Source: Seiridium cupressi (lineage: Eukaryota > Ascomycota > Sordariomycetes > Amphisphaeriales > Sporocadaceae). From it: a stretch of DNA of 64,000 nt. Shown one piece after another: positions 48,939 through 60,275 of the stretch. The notes below the pieces were generated by a model that made no database searches, was not told the DNA's origin, and saw only the letters and a program-made list of their open reading frames with translations. The stretch lies in assembly GCA_036674765.1 (NCBI GenBank), contig JARVKI010000136.1, forward strand, positions 1 through 64,000, read 5' to 3'. The position numbers and the translations under genes were made by a program. The number at the start of each line of letters is the position of its first letter. Within the stretch, counting starts at the first letter, position 1.

Positions 48939-49891
48939 ATGGTATCTAAACTCGAAATCGTGCTCTCGCTACTAGCTACCGCGGTCACTGCGCAGCAGTC
49001 GGCCTGGAGTCAATGTGAGTGCATTGTTTCACGCCCTATAGGATAGCATTAACTCGATGGCCCAAGGTGGTGGGACAGGGTGGCCAGGCTCGACGTCGTG
49101 TGTCGACGGTTATGCCTGCTCGAGCATAAAGTGAGTCTAGGGTTCTATCGTCAATGGATGTGGATAAAAACTCAAGGCACAGTCGTTGACTGGTCCTCAA
49201 GTGCATACTATTACCAATGCGTTCCGGGTACTGCCACTTCCGCAGCATCGAGTACGGTCCAGCCTACGTCAGTAACCACGACGAATGGAGCGACGGTGAC
49301 AACGACCACAGCAGCCACCACGACCATTTCTGACTCTAGCCCTGCTGCTTCGACAACAAGTGACCCGGAAACACTTGTGACTGGTTACTACTGGATTAGA
49401 GCCGTCGAGTCGCCCAACTTCCACTCGTATCTGCAAGCAGCTCCAACTGCCACACCGTCTCCCGGGCCAGGCGATGCATATCTACTCTCTCCAGAGAATG
49501 CAGGGCAGTTCAATGTGATCGACGGACAGTTGGTCTACTACACTGGCGGGAGCGACCTTCTGTACATGGGAGTGGAAAACCCGACGAATAAGACGCAGCG
49601 GACCTTGGAGACATGGTTCAACTCCACGGAAAACGATTATGGAACATTCGCCTTCCAAGGCGACACCCTGACATGGAGCGTGGAAGATATCAGCCGGCCT
49701 AACACGGCGGCGTGGCTGGTCTGCGGAGATGCCGGAGAGCTGTACATCAACACTGGTGCTTATGCTTACGAAACGCCAGATGGGTGCGCGGATGAAACCG
49801 TATGTACAGTGTATACATGCCAGAACCTGTGGATCTTGTTACTAACAGGGGTTAGATCCATTCCTATGGGGGCTCGACGGCAGATCTTTAA
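48939..49891 (+). CDS. Secreted CBM1 (cellulose-binding) protein
   Basis: Four exons, 48,939-49,014, 49,067-49,130, 49,202-49,799 and 49,856-49,891, give 257 residues. A signal peptide (about 1-18, cleavage near VTA-QQ) is followed by a complete CBM1 (about 22-55: CGGTGWPG, CVDGYAC, INAYYYQC), with all conserved Cys and the aromatic binding face. A Thr/Ser-rich linker (about 56-105) leads to a C-terminal domain of about 150 residues (YYWIRAV..., TFAFQGDTLTWSV). That domain is common in fungal secreted proteins, but its activity is not known to me. The final exon gives a short IHSYGGSTADL tail. The protein is probably exported to plant cell walls or the fungal wall. The exon joins are supported because each restores conserved residues; two introns use AAG acceptors. 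Confidence 0.88.
49015..49066 (+). other. CBM1 gene intron 1
   Basis: 52 nt, donor GTGAGT, branch CATTAACTC, acceptor CCAAG. The join rebuilds the first Cys of the CBM1 (CAA T|GT GGT GGG). Confidence 0.85.
49131..49201 (+). other. CBM1 gene intron 2
   Basis: 71 nt, donor GTGAGT, branch GTTGAC, acceptor TCAAG. The nearer AG sites at 49,176 and 49,182 would break the frame; this one yields the expected CSSINAYYYQC. Confidence 0.85.
49800..49855 (+). other. CBM1 gene intron 3
   Basis: 56 nt, donor GTATGT, branch TACTAAC, acceptor GTTAG. The earlier CAG at 49,848 directly follows the branch A and is too close to it. The join gives the C-terminal ADETIHSYGG tail. Confidence 0.82.
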
Positions 49892-50314
49892 AGGCATATC
49901 CTGGACTTGACCTGCCGGAGAGAGGCACAAGGTTTGAGGTCGGGGCTTGAAATTGATAACCAAGTTAAGCTCTGACTACTTCTGTCCATGTGCCACCCTC
50001 GCAACTTTGACCGGAATGTTTCAAAAGCGCTCGTGCTGAATTCCATCACTTGGGTGGGGGGTTTATGTTGATAGTGCGCATCATACTGACGAGAAGAAGC
50101 ACGAACATTATTAACCTATTGACGTCTAACTCCTGCCAAAGGTAGAAACAAGCTATCATACTACAGCACATACTGAGTCAAGCTTCTTTGACGTCGATGT
50201 GCACACACAGGGTACAATTGCAAATCATGGGGACAGCATCAAAAGACTGAATGGGTATATGATACAAGTGACATTATGTATTATCCATTACCGTGAAAAA
50301 CAAGAATCAATCGC
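49892..50314. other. Convergent intergenic region
   Basis: About 420 bp between the 3' ends of the CBM1 gene and the GMC oxidase gene. It should hold both transcript ends. No distinct element was seen. Confidence 0.7.
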
Positions 50315-52295
50315 TCACGCTCGCAGGCCCAATTCTCGGATAAATATGTCGGCCGCCTTTTCTCCAATCACCAATGCGGTATTGTTGGTATTCGCGCCGA
50401 CATTCTCCGGCGGGACACTCATATCAGCAATCTTCAGTCCTTCGACGCCATAAACGCTCAAGTTGGCATCGACAACGCCCATCTTCTCGCGGGGCGCCAT
50501 CTTGCACGTCCCCAGCGAATGCCACGTGGTGTTCACATTTTCTCTCAGCCACTGCTCGATGGCTGCATCATCTTCGGCCGTGTACTCGATGTTTTGGACA
50601 TTCTCTAGGGGCGCATCAGGCTCGATGCACGCGGCTTTGGATCCTTCTGGGAAGCGAGGGTGGCCAAGGGCGAGCTCGCCTCGGAATGTCTTCATGCGCC
50701 GCAGGATTTCACGAGATTTCTTGTATGACCACATTTGTTTCTTCAAGTCTAGGTCGTTCTCGTCACTGAGGAATCCGGTCTCGAAATCCAGCCGATCGTC
50801 TAGGCCGGGCCCGGTGATGTGCATGTGGCCTCTAGAGTACGGGTAGGCCGTGTAGTTTCCCACTGTGACATACTGACCGACTGGCACGCTCGCAGGGTCG
50901 CCAAGGAAGCTAGCGGCAGTTAGTTTCCGCAATCAATAGATGTGTCAGGAGGGACATACCAGGAGACAAGGCCCATCAATGTCAAGGGACGAGCAGGGGA
51001 GTCCTTGAAGTCCTTGTTCCAGGCGCTCTGGAACTCTGGTCCTAGAGCAGCGACATCCTCCTCTGTGGGGCGAAGCTTTGAAGAGATATCGATTGAATTC
51101 CATCCCAGAATTGGATCCTTCTTTTCGATCATGGCACCCACGTCAGCTCTGCCACTCAAGATGCCGTCAATGGTCTCTCCAGGCTCAAGACTGGTTCGGT
51201 ATGGGTATAGGACGAGATGGTGATCTTGGTAGTCGTGGCCAACGCCCGGAAGATCTTCAACTACTGGAACTCCAGCTCGTTTGAGGACCTCGGAGCTGCC
51301 GACGCCAGACCTCTCCAGGACTGGCGGTGTACCACAAGCGCCACATGAAACGACGACCATCTTTCTTGCCTTCACGACACGCAGAGGCGTTTGAGTCAGG
51401 CCGATAGAAGCCTGGAAGGCAGGGTTTGGTCGATACTCGACGCCCACAGCCTTCTTTCCATCAAAGATGACCCTGTGGACTTGGGACTCGACAACCACGT
51501 GGAGGTTGGGGTATGTTTCGCTCTGTAACTTGGGGTGGAGGAACGTGTGAGCGGTATCTTGCCGTTTCCCGTCCGGTGAAACATAACGAAGCCACCTCTC
51601 CACGCCGTTATTGGCCTCCAGGTTTTGCAGATCTTTAATCTCTGGCCAGCCAACCTGCTCGGCAGCTTGGATGAAGTCACTCTCCGATTTAGCCGCCCTG
51701 AAGGTACTATTCGAGACGTGAACAGGACCATCGTGGCCGTGCAGTTCCTTGTCGCCCGGACCATGGTATGTCTCGAGCTGCCGTACCGTTAGCAATACAT
51801 CCTACCGTTCCCCTGAAAGATGCCATACCTTCTTCAGAAACGGCAGTATTTCACCCGCTGACCATCCGGGTGTCTGCCACGAGTCGAAATCAACGCCTTG
51901 TGCTCTGGTGTACATCATGAAGTTGATGGAGGACCCGCCGCCCAGCATGCCCCCGGATGGAACAATGGGCTCTCGCCCAGCGAGCTTTTCAGACTTGTTG
52001 CCCTTATAAAAGAGGGCAGTCTTGCTCGTAGGCAGCAAATGCTGCAGGAAGAACGCTGGATTAACGACGCTGGGGTCGTTGAGATTGTTGGGACCGCCCT
52101 CGATCATCAATATGGCCAATTTCGGGTCGGCTTCTGCGAGCCTTGCGGCAATGATACAGGCAGCCGTTCCTCCTATACACGGTTTGGTCAGAACATGACA
52201 CCGATGAGATGTGGTAGCCGACGTTTATGCTTACCTCCTGCAATGATTACATCCACCTCCTCCACATCATCAGCAAGTTTGGTATACACGCCCAT
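50315..52295 (-). CDS. GMC oxidoreductase, alcohol-oxidase-like
   Basis: Four exons, 52,295-52,235, 52,172-51,829, 51,777-50,960 and 50,909-50,315, give 605 residues. Introns of 62, 51 and 50 nt have GTAAGC, GTATGG and GTATGT donors and YAG acceptors, two with CTAAC branch points. The FAD-binding start IIAGGGTAAC (about 17-26), the GGGSSINFMMYTRAQ block, a second GMC-signature region (SCGACGTPPVLERSGVG) and the C-terminal catalytic His538 (TWHSLGTCKMAP) with Asn581-584 (ANTNNTA) are all present. The C-terminal block closely resembles fungal alcohol (methanol) oxidases and aryl-alcohol-type relatives, so the likely reaction is oxidation of a primary alcohol with O2, giving aldehyde and H2O2. 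It ends in LRA, not a canonical PTS1, and I see no signal peptide. The substrate is unknown. Confidence 0.93.
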
Positions 52296-55200
52296 GGTGA
52301 CTCGGTTGATTCTGCAACTTTCTGAACGCCTGATTACTTGTTATTTCCTTGCTGGACAACAAGATGGGAGCGGCGATCACCCCGCACTTATAGGAAGCGA
52401 GACTTGCCAGGTCGGATTGTATTACTCCAGGCTGCGTTGGGAACTTGACTCGTGGCTACCCCTCAGTTCCACAGCATAGGCACGCCGAGGCTATTTAGAC
52501 TAGTGAGGTGCGAGACAAACTGGAGCAGCAGGAATTTACTTACAGACCCTGCCAACCAGCCTCTCTGGCGGCCGCTCGCTATACGTTGAATTGGAGGAGC
52601 TGGGGAATCCCTTCCTCTGTAGTGCCGTAGAGTAGCGGCAAGACGTCGGTGCTGCAAGGACGAGATGGAGAGTATCCAAACCACGTATCTCCACATGACG
52701 CGTCAGGGGAATTTCTTGGATACTTGATGCCGTCTCGTTCATATCGTACTGCAATTTGTCTCATGATTGGCACCCGTTATTCCCCCGAATTAGCCCTATG
52801 ACGAGTTTGATCTATTCTATAGCTAGCTTCCGAACGTTTCAGGTCGTTAACAGAAGTAGATTCCAAGGAGACGATGCCACACGGGAATGGGCATGTTGAG
52901 CTGGGAGATGTTGCAGGATCATCCCGAGGTATCCCCCCTTTCGGCCCCGTTACCCTCTTTCCCCGTCCTAGCTTAGTGATCCTGCCCTAGATGAGGGTAT
53001 TGAAGGAGGGTTCATTTTAGGACAATTGGACCCTTCTAAGTTTCTTAGCTTCCCCAGTTCCGGCTAAGCCCACTGACATAGTCGATGGATCACCGTCTAG
53101 GCCTCGAATTCAACCCAATGCGGAGCTCAGCCGCGGTGGGGATGATGTTGGGGGACTCCACTCGTATTACAGCTTCCATGGTTTATGGTGAAGGCCAAGT
53201 CAGCGCATTCGCAACTTAACAGCTTCCCGGTTCGAAGAAAGGTCCAGAGTAGCAAGTTGGTCAAATTGGAATCTTACCAAGTCCCCAACTTTGTGCTCGG
53301 CGGTTTCACCATGGAACTGGGGCGAGTTTGTTGGTCCATATGGATTGGATCTGGCTCGAATCTTGCGGTGGGCAAGATCTTCATCAGATGCTGGGCACAA
53401 TTCGTCCGCGCCAACATCGAGCATACCTAATTGGCGCCCACACCTTAGTCCCAAGTAAATCGCGCCGGAGTGATGTAGCACTGGTATTGAATATCAAACT
53501 CTCTTTCCCGCCCTTTTTGTGAACTAATCGATCCATAGCCAAATGACTTTAATTATTGATACCTTTGAACTTACTGTACAAAAACGTACCATGTCAAGAG
53601 CTGTTGCGAGGGCTGCCTTCCCCTGTGACCCCTCCCACGTTATAATTATCTCTATCCTATTACTACAAATAATTAAATTCAGCTCAATTCCTCTTCGTTC
53701 CCACACTCGGTATCTCCAACAGTCAGGGCTTCATAATGACATCTGCTTCGAAGCACAAAGCTACCTACCGCACTTAGCACACATGTTTCACAGGAAGCCA
53801 ACGTCCGCCAGTAGCGTGCCTTAGAGTATCGTTAGGTTGCATTAACTCGGGTTCGTCGAGAGCGCGAAGTACTTTTCTACAGCTTTACAGGTCATCCAAG
53901 AGGGGCAACACCACTGGCACGAAATGTTGGCGCCTGACGCTTGCAAGCTGTGCCTCTTGGGCCAGTATCGTTTTCATGATAAGCACATCTTTGAAATTCA
54001 TCAGATACAGGTTGCACGTAGTCACGTCTCTGAACTACAAAGATAGGATCAAGAGGAATTGTATGCAACGAGTACTGGTACGTGTGCTACATATGTCTGC
54101 ATGAAGTTCCCGAGTCTAGGGTATTCCAAGCGGCCCGCATCATGCCCGCATGAATGAATATAAGTGTGGCTGGAGGATTGCTTCATGATTGGTTCGTACA
54201 ATAACGATAGCGCCACGACGAAACGGATGGACTGAGAAATCTATGCAACTTTTCTATGCATCGGAATGGTCTCGAGTTGATTCCATGGTGACGAAGATGA
54301 GTCTTGTGCCGCAAGGCATTTATAGGAGCTGTTGGGTTGATGGTCAAGATTTTCTGCCATACATGGTCCGCTCACTGTGTCATTTGGCGACTCCCTTGTG
54401 TGACTCCCTTGTGTGACTCCCATGTGTGCTTTCATTCCTTGCTGTTCCTGGCGTGTTCTACATGGCACCAGTTACGCGAAAAAGGTCGCCCGGTGAATGA
54501 TTCACTAGAGCCTCTCAACTGGTAGCCAGGCCGATTCGAGGTCACGACTTGATGGGTCATGCTGAAGCGATCGTGATTTGTGAAGTACCATGTTAGTCAC
54601 ATTAATTGCTGCGCAGAGGAGTATGATATAGCTCTCACATTTCCTTGGTCACCATTGTGCCTATAGACTTATATGTGGTACACTATAGGGCACTATAGGC
54701 TTTGCAAGTGGTAAGAGCCAGGTATTGCGAGAGCATTAACGGCGTTATTAAGGGACAAGGGTTTCGTGTATTGCTTGTATTGCTTGTATTGCCTAGCCTG
54801 GATAAATCTCTACTTGGTCGCTCAACAGTTACTAAAATACATATTTTTGTCTGATGCATGATCGTATGAAGTGCAATTTGGGAAAAATGTGGATCGAAAA
54901 GACCCCCTCCCTCCTTCCTATTACCTATGCCTGGGTAAGTGTAAATGCTAGATCATTCCCGTGTCGGCCGTTCTAAACTACATTAGGGTGGCCACTGTTC
55001 TCGTGGACAATACCAGCGACACAGTACGAAAAGCCTACATTGGTTAGTGACTGCCAGCCATGCTCTCAACCAACTGGGTACGGATGTAGTCTCAGAAGGC
55101 CTAGCTCCACTATAGCGTCGCCTGCCACTGAATCACTCAGCGCTGCGCATGAGAATTGCGAGTTTTCGCAAGGACGGGCGGACGACCTTTCACCCAAACG

Positions 55201-55531
55201 CTTCAGTTGGTTAGGCACGATGAAAACCACTGGATCATACAACGTAATTTCCTCTTGCGCCTGGCTGCGCTTTCAAGCCTAAGCCCGAGTATGGCTTGTG
55301 CTGCAGGTGCACAATGTATCGTGCTAGTGTGAACTACAGAGGAGTAGTGCCTCAGCCCCCACTGATAAGATGCCTTTATTTGTCGGGGCGTTTGGGTCTG
55401 GCTTGCCATTTCCGGCAAACCAAACCCCAAAACAACACCTTTATATGGAACCCATGGGCTCACATCTCTCATTCCCAAGAAGCGTAAGACCGGGACCCGC
55501 CAAAACTTCCGACTTCCCCATACAAGAGAGC
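52296..55531. other. Long intergenic region
   Basis: About 3.2 kb without a convincing gene. It contains a three-copy 13-bp tandem repeat (54,389-54,427) and a short gtattgctt repeat near 54,765-54,793. Several 60-110 codon frames on both strands show no domain or intron context. The last 100 bp carry the promoter of the next gene (TATA-like tttatatgg at about 55,440). Confidence 0.55.
54389..54427 (+). repeat. 13-bp tandem repeat, three copies
   Basis: GACTCCCTTGTGT occurs twice exactly and a third time with one change (CCCATGTGT). Confidence 0.9.
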
Positions 55532-56227
55532 ATGGCATCCCGCACGGCTCAGGTCCATCAGGGAACGGCCGTGCCAGCCTTGGAGGCGGCTACTGGTACC
55601 GTCTTTCTCATGAGACACGCTACAGCGGAGCACAATGGGCGCCACCACTTTCCTCACAAAGACCCGTCTCTAGCTTCGAGTGGGATCGTCGATGCTCAGC
55701 AGGCCATCCTTCCGGCGGAATCACCTGACTTTCCAGACTTGATCTTAATCTCCCCCATGACCAGAGCTCTGCAGACAGCCCAGATCATCTTCAGCGACGC
55801 CGTCCATCCCAACGGCGGGCCGGAAGTTCAGATATGGCCTGATCTGCGCGAATCTAATAACACCATCAGCAGCCAGGGCCGCCCTGCGGCCGAGATGAGA
55901 GAGAAATTCCCCACGTTTGACTTCTCAGAATGCCACGACGAATGGGACTACGGCAAAGAAACCCACGAGCGAGCCGTGACTCGAGCCGAGAAGGTCAGGG
56001 CCAGGATCAAGGGACTGACCACACAATACCGTAATATTTGGGTTATCACCCATTCCATCTTTCTCTCCTACCTAGTCAACGTAGAAGGATGCCACTTCTG
56101 GACTTGCGAATCACGAAAATACCGGTTCGCTACCAAGGAGGAGGCTGCCGAGAAGCGGTACGGACTGAACCACGACTTCAGATGCAGGCAGGACTTTGGT
56201 CCGACTGTTCTCGTCAAGCAGGATTGA
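55532..56227 (+). CDS. Histidine phosphatase (phosphoglycerate mutase-like)
   Basis: 231 residues in one exon. I chose the ATG at 55,532 because a TATA-like element lies about 90 bp upstream and because the catalytic Arg-His then lies near residue 28, as usual. The frame is also open further upstream (to 55,370). Catalytic residues are Arg28-His29 in FLMRHATAEHN, Arg78 in SPMTRALQTA, Glu107 in DLRESN and His174 in VITHSIF. This is the histidine phosphatase superfamily, with the phospho-accepting His29. The subgroup is the short fungal phosphoglycerate-mutase-like proteins whose substrates are mostly unknown; some act as general phosphatases. Probably cytosolic, with no signal peptide. The C-terminus (FRCRQDFGPTVL) is typical of the fungal subgroup. 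Confidence 0.92.
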   Translation: MASRTAQVHQGTAVPALEAATGTVFLMRHATAEHNGRHHFPHKDPSLASSGIVDAQQAILPAESPDFPDLILISPMTRALQTAQIIFSDAVHPNGGPEVQIWPDLRESNNTISSQGRPAAEMREKFPTFDFSECHDEWDYGKETHERAVTRAEKVRARIKGLTTQYRNIWVITHSIFLSYLVNVEGCHFWTCESRKYRFATKEEAAEKRYGLNHDFRCRQDFGPTVLVKQD

Positions 56228-56837
56228 TGCATAGTGTAGACGGGAGCATCACGAAAAGGCTTCTGAAGCTGGCTTTCATAGAAAACCGTAGTGTCCGCCG
56301 AGGGGCTCGGGCGTCATGGTCGACCGTTGTGTTGTTCGTGCAGAATGTCTCTCACTCTTTGATATCACGACACAATGACACCAATACAGTATGTCAGTAA
56401 TTGTCGAGTATATGTACTTCGATTACTTGGCACTTTGATAGATACCTAGGTTACCCTTGGGTCCATCAAGGCTGATAAGTCAGATGGTCTCCGCTCCGTC
56501 CTTCCGAAACGGATAACCAGAGAACCACGAAGCTAGGCAGTCAGTCCCGTGACACAACTCAGTTATGATGCATTGATTGTCATGAGACATGTGAAACTGG
56601 ACATGCCACTATATCCCTGGCTCAAGGCTGCAGTGGCTGACACTGTTCTGTTTGCGAGTGCACTGTTTGTTGTATCCTACCTGCACTTCCGACTCGTGCC
56701 TCTTGTTGACAATCCCTATGATGTTCTCCAGCTCTTCCGCCCCCGTGTAACACGACCATCAACGGTCACTCATAGTGCAACACCACGTTTGCAATGAGTC
56801 TGCTTTGTCAGACACACCAAAAGCTCCCAAGTTCCAT
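56228..56837. other. Intergenic region
   Basis: About 600 bp between convergent genes. A plus-strand frame at 56,582-56,797 encodes one possible membrane helix (LFASALFVVSYLHF) but has weak start context and no known family. It is not called as a gene. Confidence 0.5.
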
Positions 56838-57344
56838 CTAGTTAAGGGCCCCATTGGCCTTCAGCGCAGCCCGCGAGAACCAGTCGATCCAGTTCCTGAG
56901 CGTGGAGTGCGTGCACTCAAGCAGGAGAGCAATCCAGAAAATGAAGAAACCGATTGTAAAAGTGTCGAGAAGATTGCAGCCATTCCAAAGTTTGAATGCA
57001 ATGAAGCTTGCTGCACCGACGGCACCAGCGCTGATAGGGACCGGATGATGACTGGACCATTCGTAGCAGTGTACAACCATGCCAATGATGGGGACAGTAG
57101 CTATGAGGAGGGTGAGCGTAATCGCCAAGACACGGAGGTCTCCATTGAATTGTTCGGAAGAGTATTTCAAGAAGCTCATCAATATGACGAAATATGAGGC
57201 TAAGATAATGGTTGAGGCTGCAAGCGGCCGTATATTGGCGACTCTGGTTTCCATAGCAGTGGTAGTCGTAGTAGTAGTCGTGCCCATCCTGGAGAGGGAT
57301 TTCGATATAGTAGGGCTAGTGCTGCTCGGTCGTTGCGAATTCAT
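56838..57344 (-). CDS. Four-helix hypothetical membrane protein
   Basis: 168 residues from the first in-frame ATG (57,344). The N-terminus is Ser/Thr-rich and includes a run of eight Thr encoded by a short ACT/ACC repeat (57,256-57,280). Four hydrophobic segments follow, at about 40-60, 71-94, 102-120 and 125-144, separated by short loops; a short amphipathic basic tail closes the protein. No conserved motif was recognised. The regular helix spacing supports a real membrane protein. Function unknown. Confidence 0.65.
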   Translation of the reverse strand: MNSQRPSSTSPTISKSLSRMGTTTTTTTTAMETRVANIRPLAASTIILASYFVILMSFLKYSSEQFNGDLRVLAITLTLLIATVPIIGMVVHCYEWSSHHPVPISAGAVGAASFIAFKLWNGCNLLDTFTIGFFIFWIALLLECTHSTLRNWIDWFSRAALKANGALN

Positions 57345-58366
57345 GTACAAATCAATGGGGTTAGAATATCAGTAATGAAATGAAGCTGCGAAATTTCTAT
57401 TGCTCCTCGATGGTCCAAGAAAGGCACCATTTATACAGCAAGGTCAATATGCGCTCCTCAGGGCACGAAGGCCGCATTGCCCTAGAGGACGAGTGATTGC
57501 AGTTAAGTTTAGCTCTACCGCAGAAGAGTACAATGGACGTTCTCATCAACCAGTCCTACCTGTGGCGTATAGCTGACCTGCTTGAGCACTTTTCTCGAGA
57601 ATCTTTCAAGAGGCCGAGATGGTAGTGGTTGCTCAACTGTTCGATGCTCAAAAAGGTACGTTAATCTCTAGCACTGCACTGATTAAGCTAGAACTGATAG
57701 CAACATAAGAATAATGATACTTTATAGATCCGTCAAATGAAATACTAATTGATAGCTATAGGGATAACCAATAAGTAGCAGAACCAATGATTCAGTCATG
57801 GGGTTGCCATTGCGGAACGTCTTCCCGGATGGTCACACTAGAGAGGAATAGAGTTTTTTGTTCTGCGGAAGGTTTACACCCCCAAAAGCCTTCGATCCGA
57901 TGATTGAGTTGATTCGGTACAGGCAGAAACAGAGAAAATTGATCTAGTAATGAGCAATATCAAGACTGGTTCGACGATCGGCTGAGACGTTCAGTTAGTA
58001 GACTCATTGACACACCTAAATAGAGCGAATCCACGAGCTAGCTTTTCTTGTCGAGACGTTGCTGCAAGCACACTATCATCCAATACGTATATCAGCGTGT
58101 CAAAACACGAATGTGAAGCACGAAGTTCGCACATTGCCGAAACTGGAAATGCAGTTTCCCGAAAGAGTGGCCCTGCATCACCTCTGGTGACGTCACAGTG
58201 TTTCGGCTGTCTCGCGTAGACAAGATCGTGTATTTGTACCCTAGCGGGGCCCAGCAGCTTCTCAAACTGAACACGATGACCTTTATCAAATTCTGCTGTC
58301 ACATGCTCGCCCCAAGAACACCCACACGGCTACCAAATTGCCGGCGCAGACATAACGACCCCAACA
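57345..58366. other. Intergenic region
   Basis: About 1 kb between divergently transcribed genes. It is moderately AT-rich (for example 57,690-57,780). A minus-strand frame at 57,991-58,302 has no features of a gene. No clear regulatory motif was identified. Confidence 0.55.
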
Positions 58367-58733
58367 ATGAGCGATAGCACTGACCAACAAGCTGTCGCCT
58401 CCAAGGCAGCTGAGGTGTCCAATTCCTCCGATAATCAAACGGATGCCTCCCAGGCTCAGAAGTCAAATGGGGGTGCTGGAGTTGCCAGCACCGAGGTGAA
58501 GGATGATGCTGCTCCCGCCCGCCAGCCGGTGCAGTTGAAGTCGCATTTCAAGGGAATGCCGAAAGACTGGCCCATCAACCGCAGTAAGTGGCTCCTCCGT
58601 GGCAGGTCACAAGGCATCATGCTGAACGAATCGAAGACAAGGGACAGTAAATCGTTCTCATATGCTCCCATTGCTCGGATCTCTCAGAGTTGTGAGCATT
58701 TCGTCTTATTATCCCACAAAGCGTAAGACTTGA
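58367..58733 (+). CDS. Small Ser/Ala-rich hypothetical protein
   Basis: The ATG at 58,367 has a good context (caacaATGag). Exon 1 (58,367-58,583) encodes about 72 residues: a disordered Ser/Gln/Ala-rich region and then SHFKGMPKDWPINR. A donor GTAAGT at 58,584, a branch-like GCTGAAC and the acceptor GACAG at 58,647 suggest a 64-nt intron. The short second exon would then end at 58,733. If the intron is not removed, the frame stops at 58,726 instead. I do not recognise the family. The first exon is better supported than the 3' end. Confidence 0.5.
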
Positions 58734-59064
58734 GGGAGGCTATCTGCTGGGAGCGAACAAGCACGAACTTGTTGGGCTTGACGGCCGCATTCTCGAGCAC
58801 CCAAGGTCCATCTGACGTAGGAGGCAGCCCATGGTGCTATGATTAAAGCTGTTATGTCTATCCTCAATAAACCGGCCTTCTGTAAACATCCATTTGCGCC
58901 GGTCGTGCCGGGTCCCATGATTATATGATAAATTATTTCTCCTTGGCCTGCGGGTTGATATCCTGGGACAGCTCCAAGCCATGAGCATCGTTGGGTGTAT
59001 ATATATAGATATATATATACAGGAATCCTTGGAGCCATTTCTTCGATGCCCAGTAAAACACCGT
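58734..59064. other. Intergenic region with AT microsatellite
   Basis: About 330 bp between convergent genes. Near 58,997-59,020 there is a near-palindromic gtatatatatagatatatata(c) dinucleotide tract that could form a hairpin. Confidence 0.7.
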
Positions 59065-60275
59065 TCAGCGGCGGAATCTTTGCTTCGTAGATGATCCACT
59101 TCTCTCGGCCTCACCATCGTCAGGGATTCCATTGTCGGTGGGAATCTGGATGAAGCCTTTACTGTCCGCAGTCTTCGCCGCCTGAGCGAGGATGTGTCCC
59201 ATCTTCTCGTACCCGCTGGCTAAGGGATGCGAACCATCCGGTCCGATATCTGCGATCTGAGGAACATCATCTCCACCGTCGCTTGGATGGAGCTCGGCAA
59301 GGACGACTGCCTTGCCCTCGTCTTCGAAGGTCGGCATTAGGGCTCGGTATTGTGCATTAATGTCCAGCACGTATGGTTCCAGATTCGGCACTTGATTGGT
59401 GAGTAAGGTGCTCAGTACCACGAAAGACTGTGGCGAGGTCTCCAATAGATAGTCAATGAAGTCCTTCATTTGCTCCCCTACAATATCAACGTCCACGTTC
59501 TGTAGGATGTTGTTCGTGCCGACATTGATGACAAACATATTCGGCAGTGTTTCCGGCACGATGGCCTTTGCATGGTCGTGTATCTGGGTGACTCGATTGC
59601 CGCCGTAGGCCTCGAGATCATTGTCGATCATGTCTCCCAAGCGGACCGAACCGACCATGTTCACTGGAACCCCGAAGCTAACAAGGTCATCGCGCAGCAC
59701 TTTTCGGAACCCGACTGTGCCATTGGAAGTCTCGCCTTTGACTATCGATGCACCGAGGCACATGACCCTGAGAGGAGTGCCATCGGCAAGACTTCCAGCA
59801 AATTGGCTCGTAGAAGTTGATGTTGGCGTGGAAGTGGCTACAAGTCAAACCAGTCAGCTTGGCCAGCTTAACAAACAATGCACGCTGGTACGAGAAATGT
59901 GTATGTTACCAGTCACGATGTTTCTTGTTGTTGCTTGTGTAGGTAAAAGGGCTGATGAAGTTGATGAAGCCGTGGCTACTAGTTGAGACGCACCTTGGGC
60001 TGATGCTGGACTAGAGCCATTGTTGGTAGTATTGGTTGAGTCTGCCTGCTTATTTCCCGACGAGGAAGTTCCCCCAATCTTGTGCGTCGCCCCCAAAGCT
60101 GGTAGTCGCGTGTTAGCCTTTGGACCCAAACCATACGCCACCATCACGAGTGCTCACCAATTAGTATAACGGCAACAGTAACAAGGAGCGACAATGCCGC
60201 GATCGCACGCTTGGTCTGAAGAAACGAGAGGCGCGAGCCCCAGGTCTTGGGACTCTTTTCCGTGTTGACAGACAT
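59065..60275 (-). CDS. Membrane-anchored SGNH (GDSL) hydrolase
   Basis: Three exons, 60,275-60,158, 60,098-59,910 and 59,837-59,065, give 359 residues. Introns of 59 and 72 nt have GTGAGC and GTAACA donors and CAG and TAG acceptors. Residues 1-22 are cytosolic and basic, and about 23-39 form a single signal-anchor helix (ALSLLVTVAVILIG). A Ser/Thr/Ala-rich stalk (about 40-115) would be O-glycosylated. The hydrolase follows: Ser133 in LRVMCLGASIVKG, Asn211 in VGTNN, and Asp303/His306 in DGSHPLASGYEKMG. These are blocks I, III and V of SGNH esterases related to carbohydrate esterase family 3. The likely role is de-esterification (for example deacetylation) of wall or plant polysaccharides outside the cell. 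The C-terminus is polar. Confidence 0.9.

Noticed and set aside
53200..53481. 93-codon minus-strand frame containing HKVGDLVRFQFDQLATLDL
   Set aside because: Faintly resembles a retroelement or polyprotein segment, but no second motif or flanking repeat was found.
56549..56797. 82-codon plus-strand frame with one hydrophobic segment
   Set aside because: Opens with GTG; the first ATG is internal and poorly placed. It lies between two convergent genes and may be untranslated sequence.
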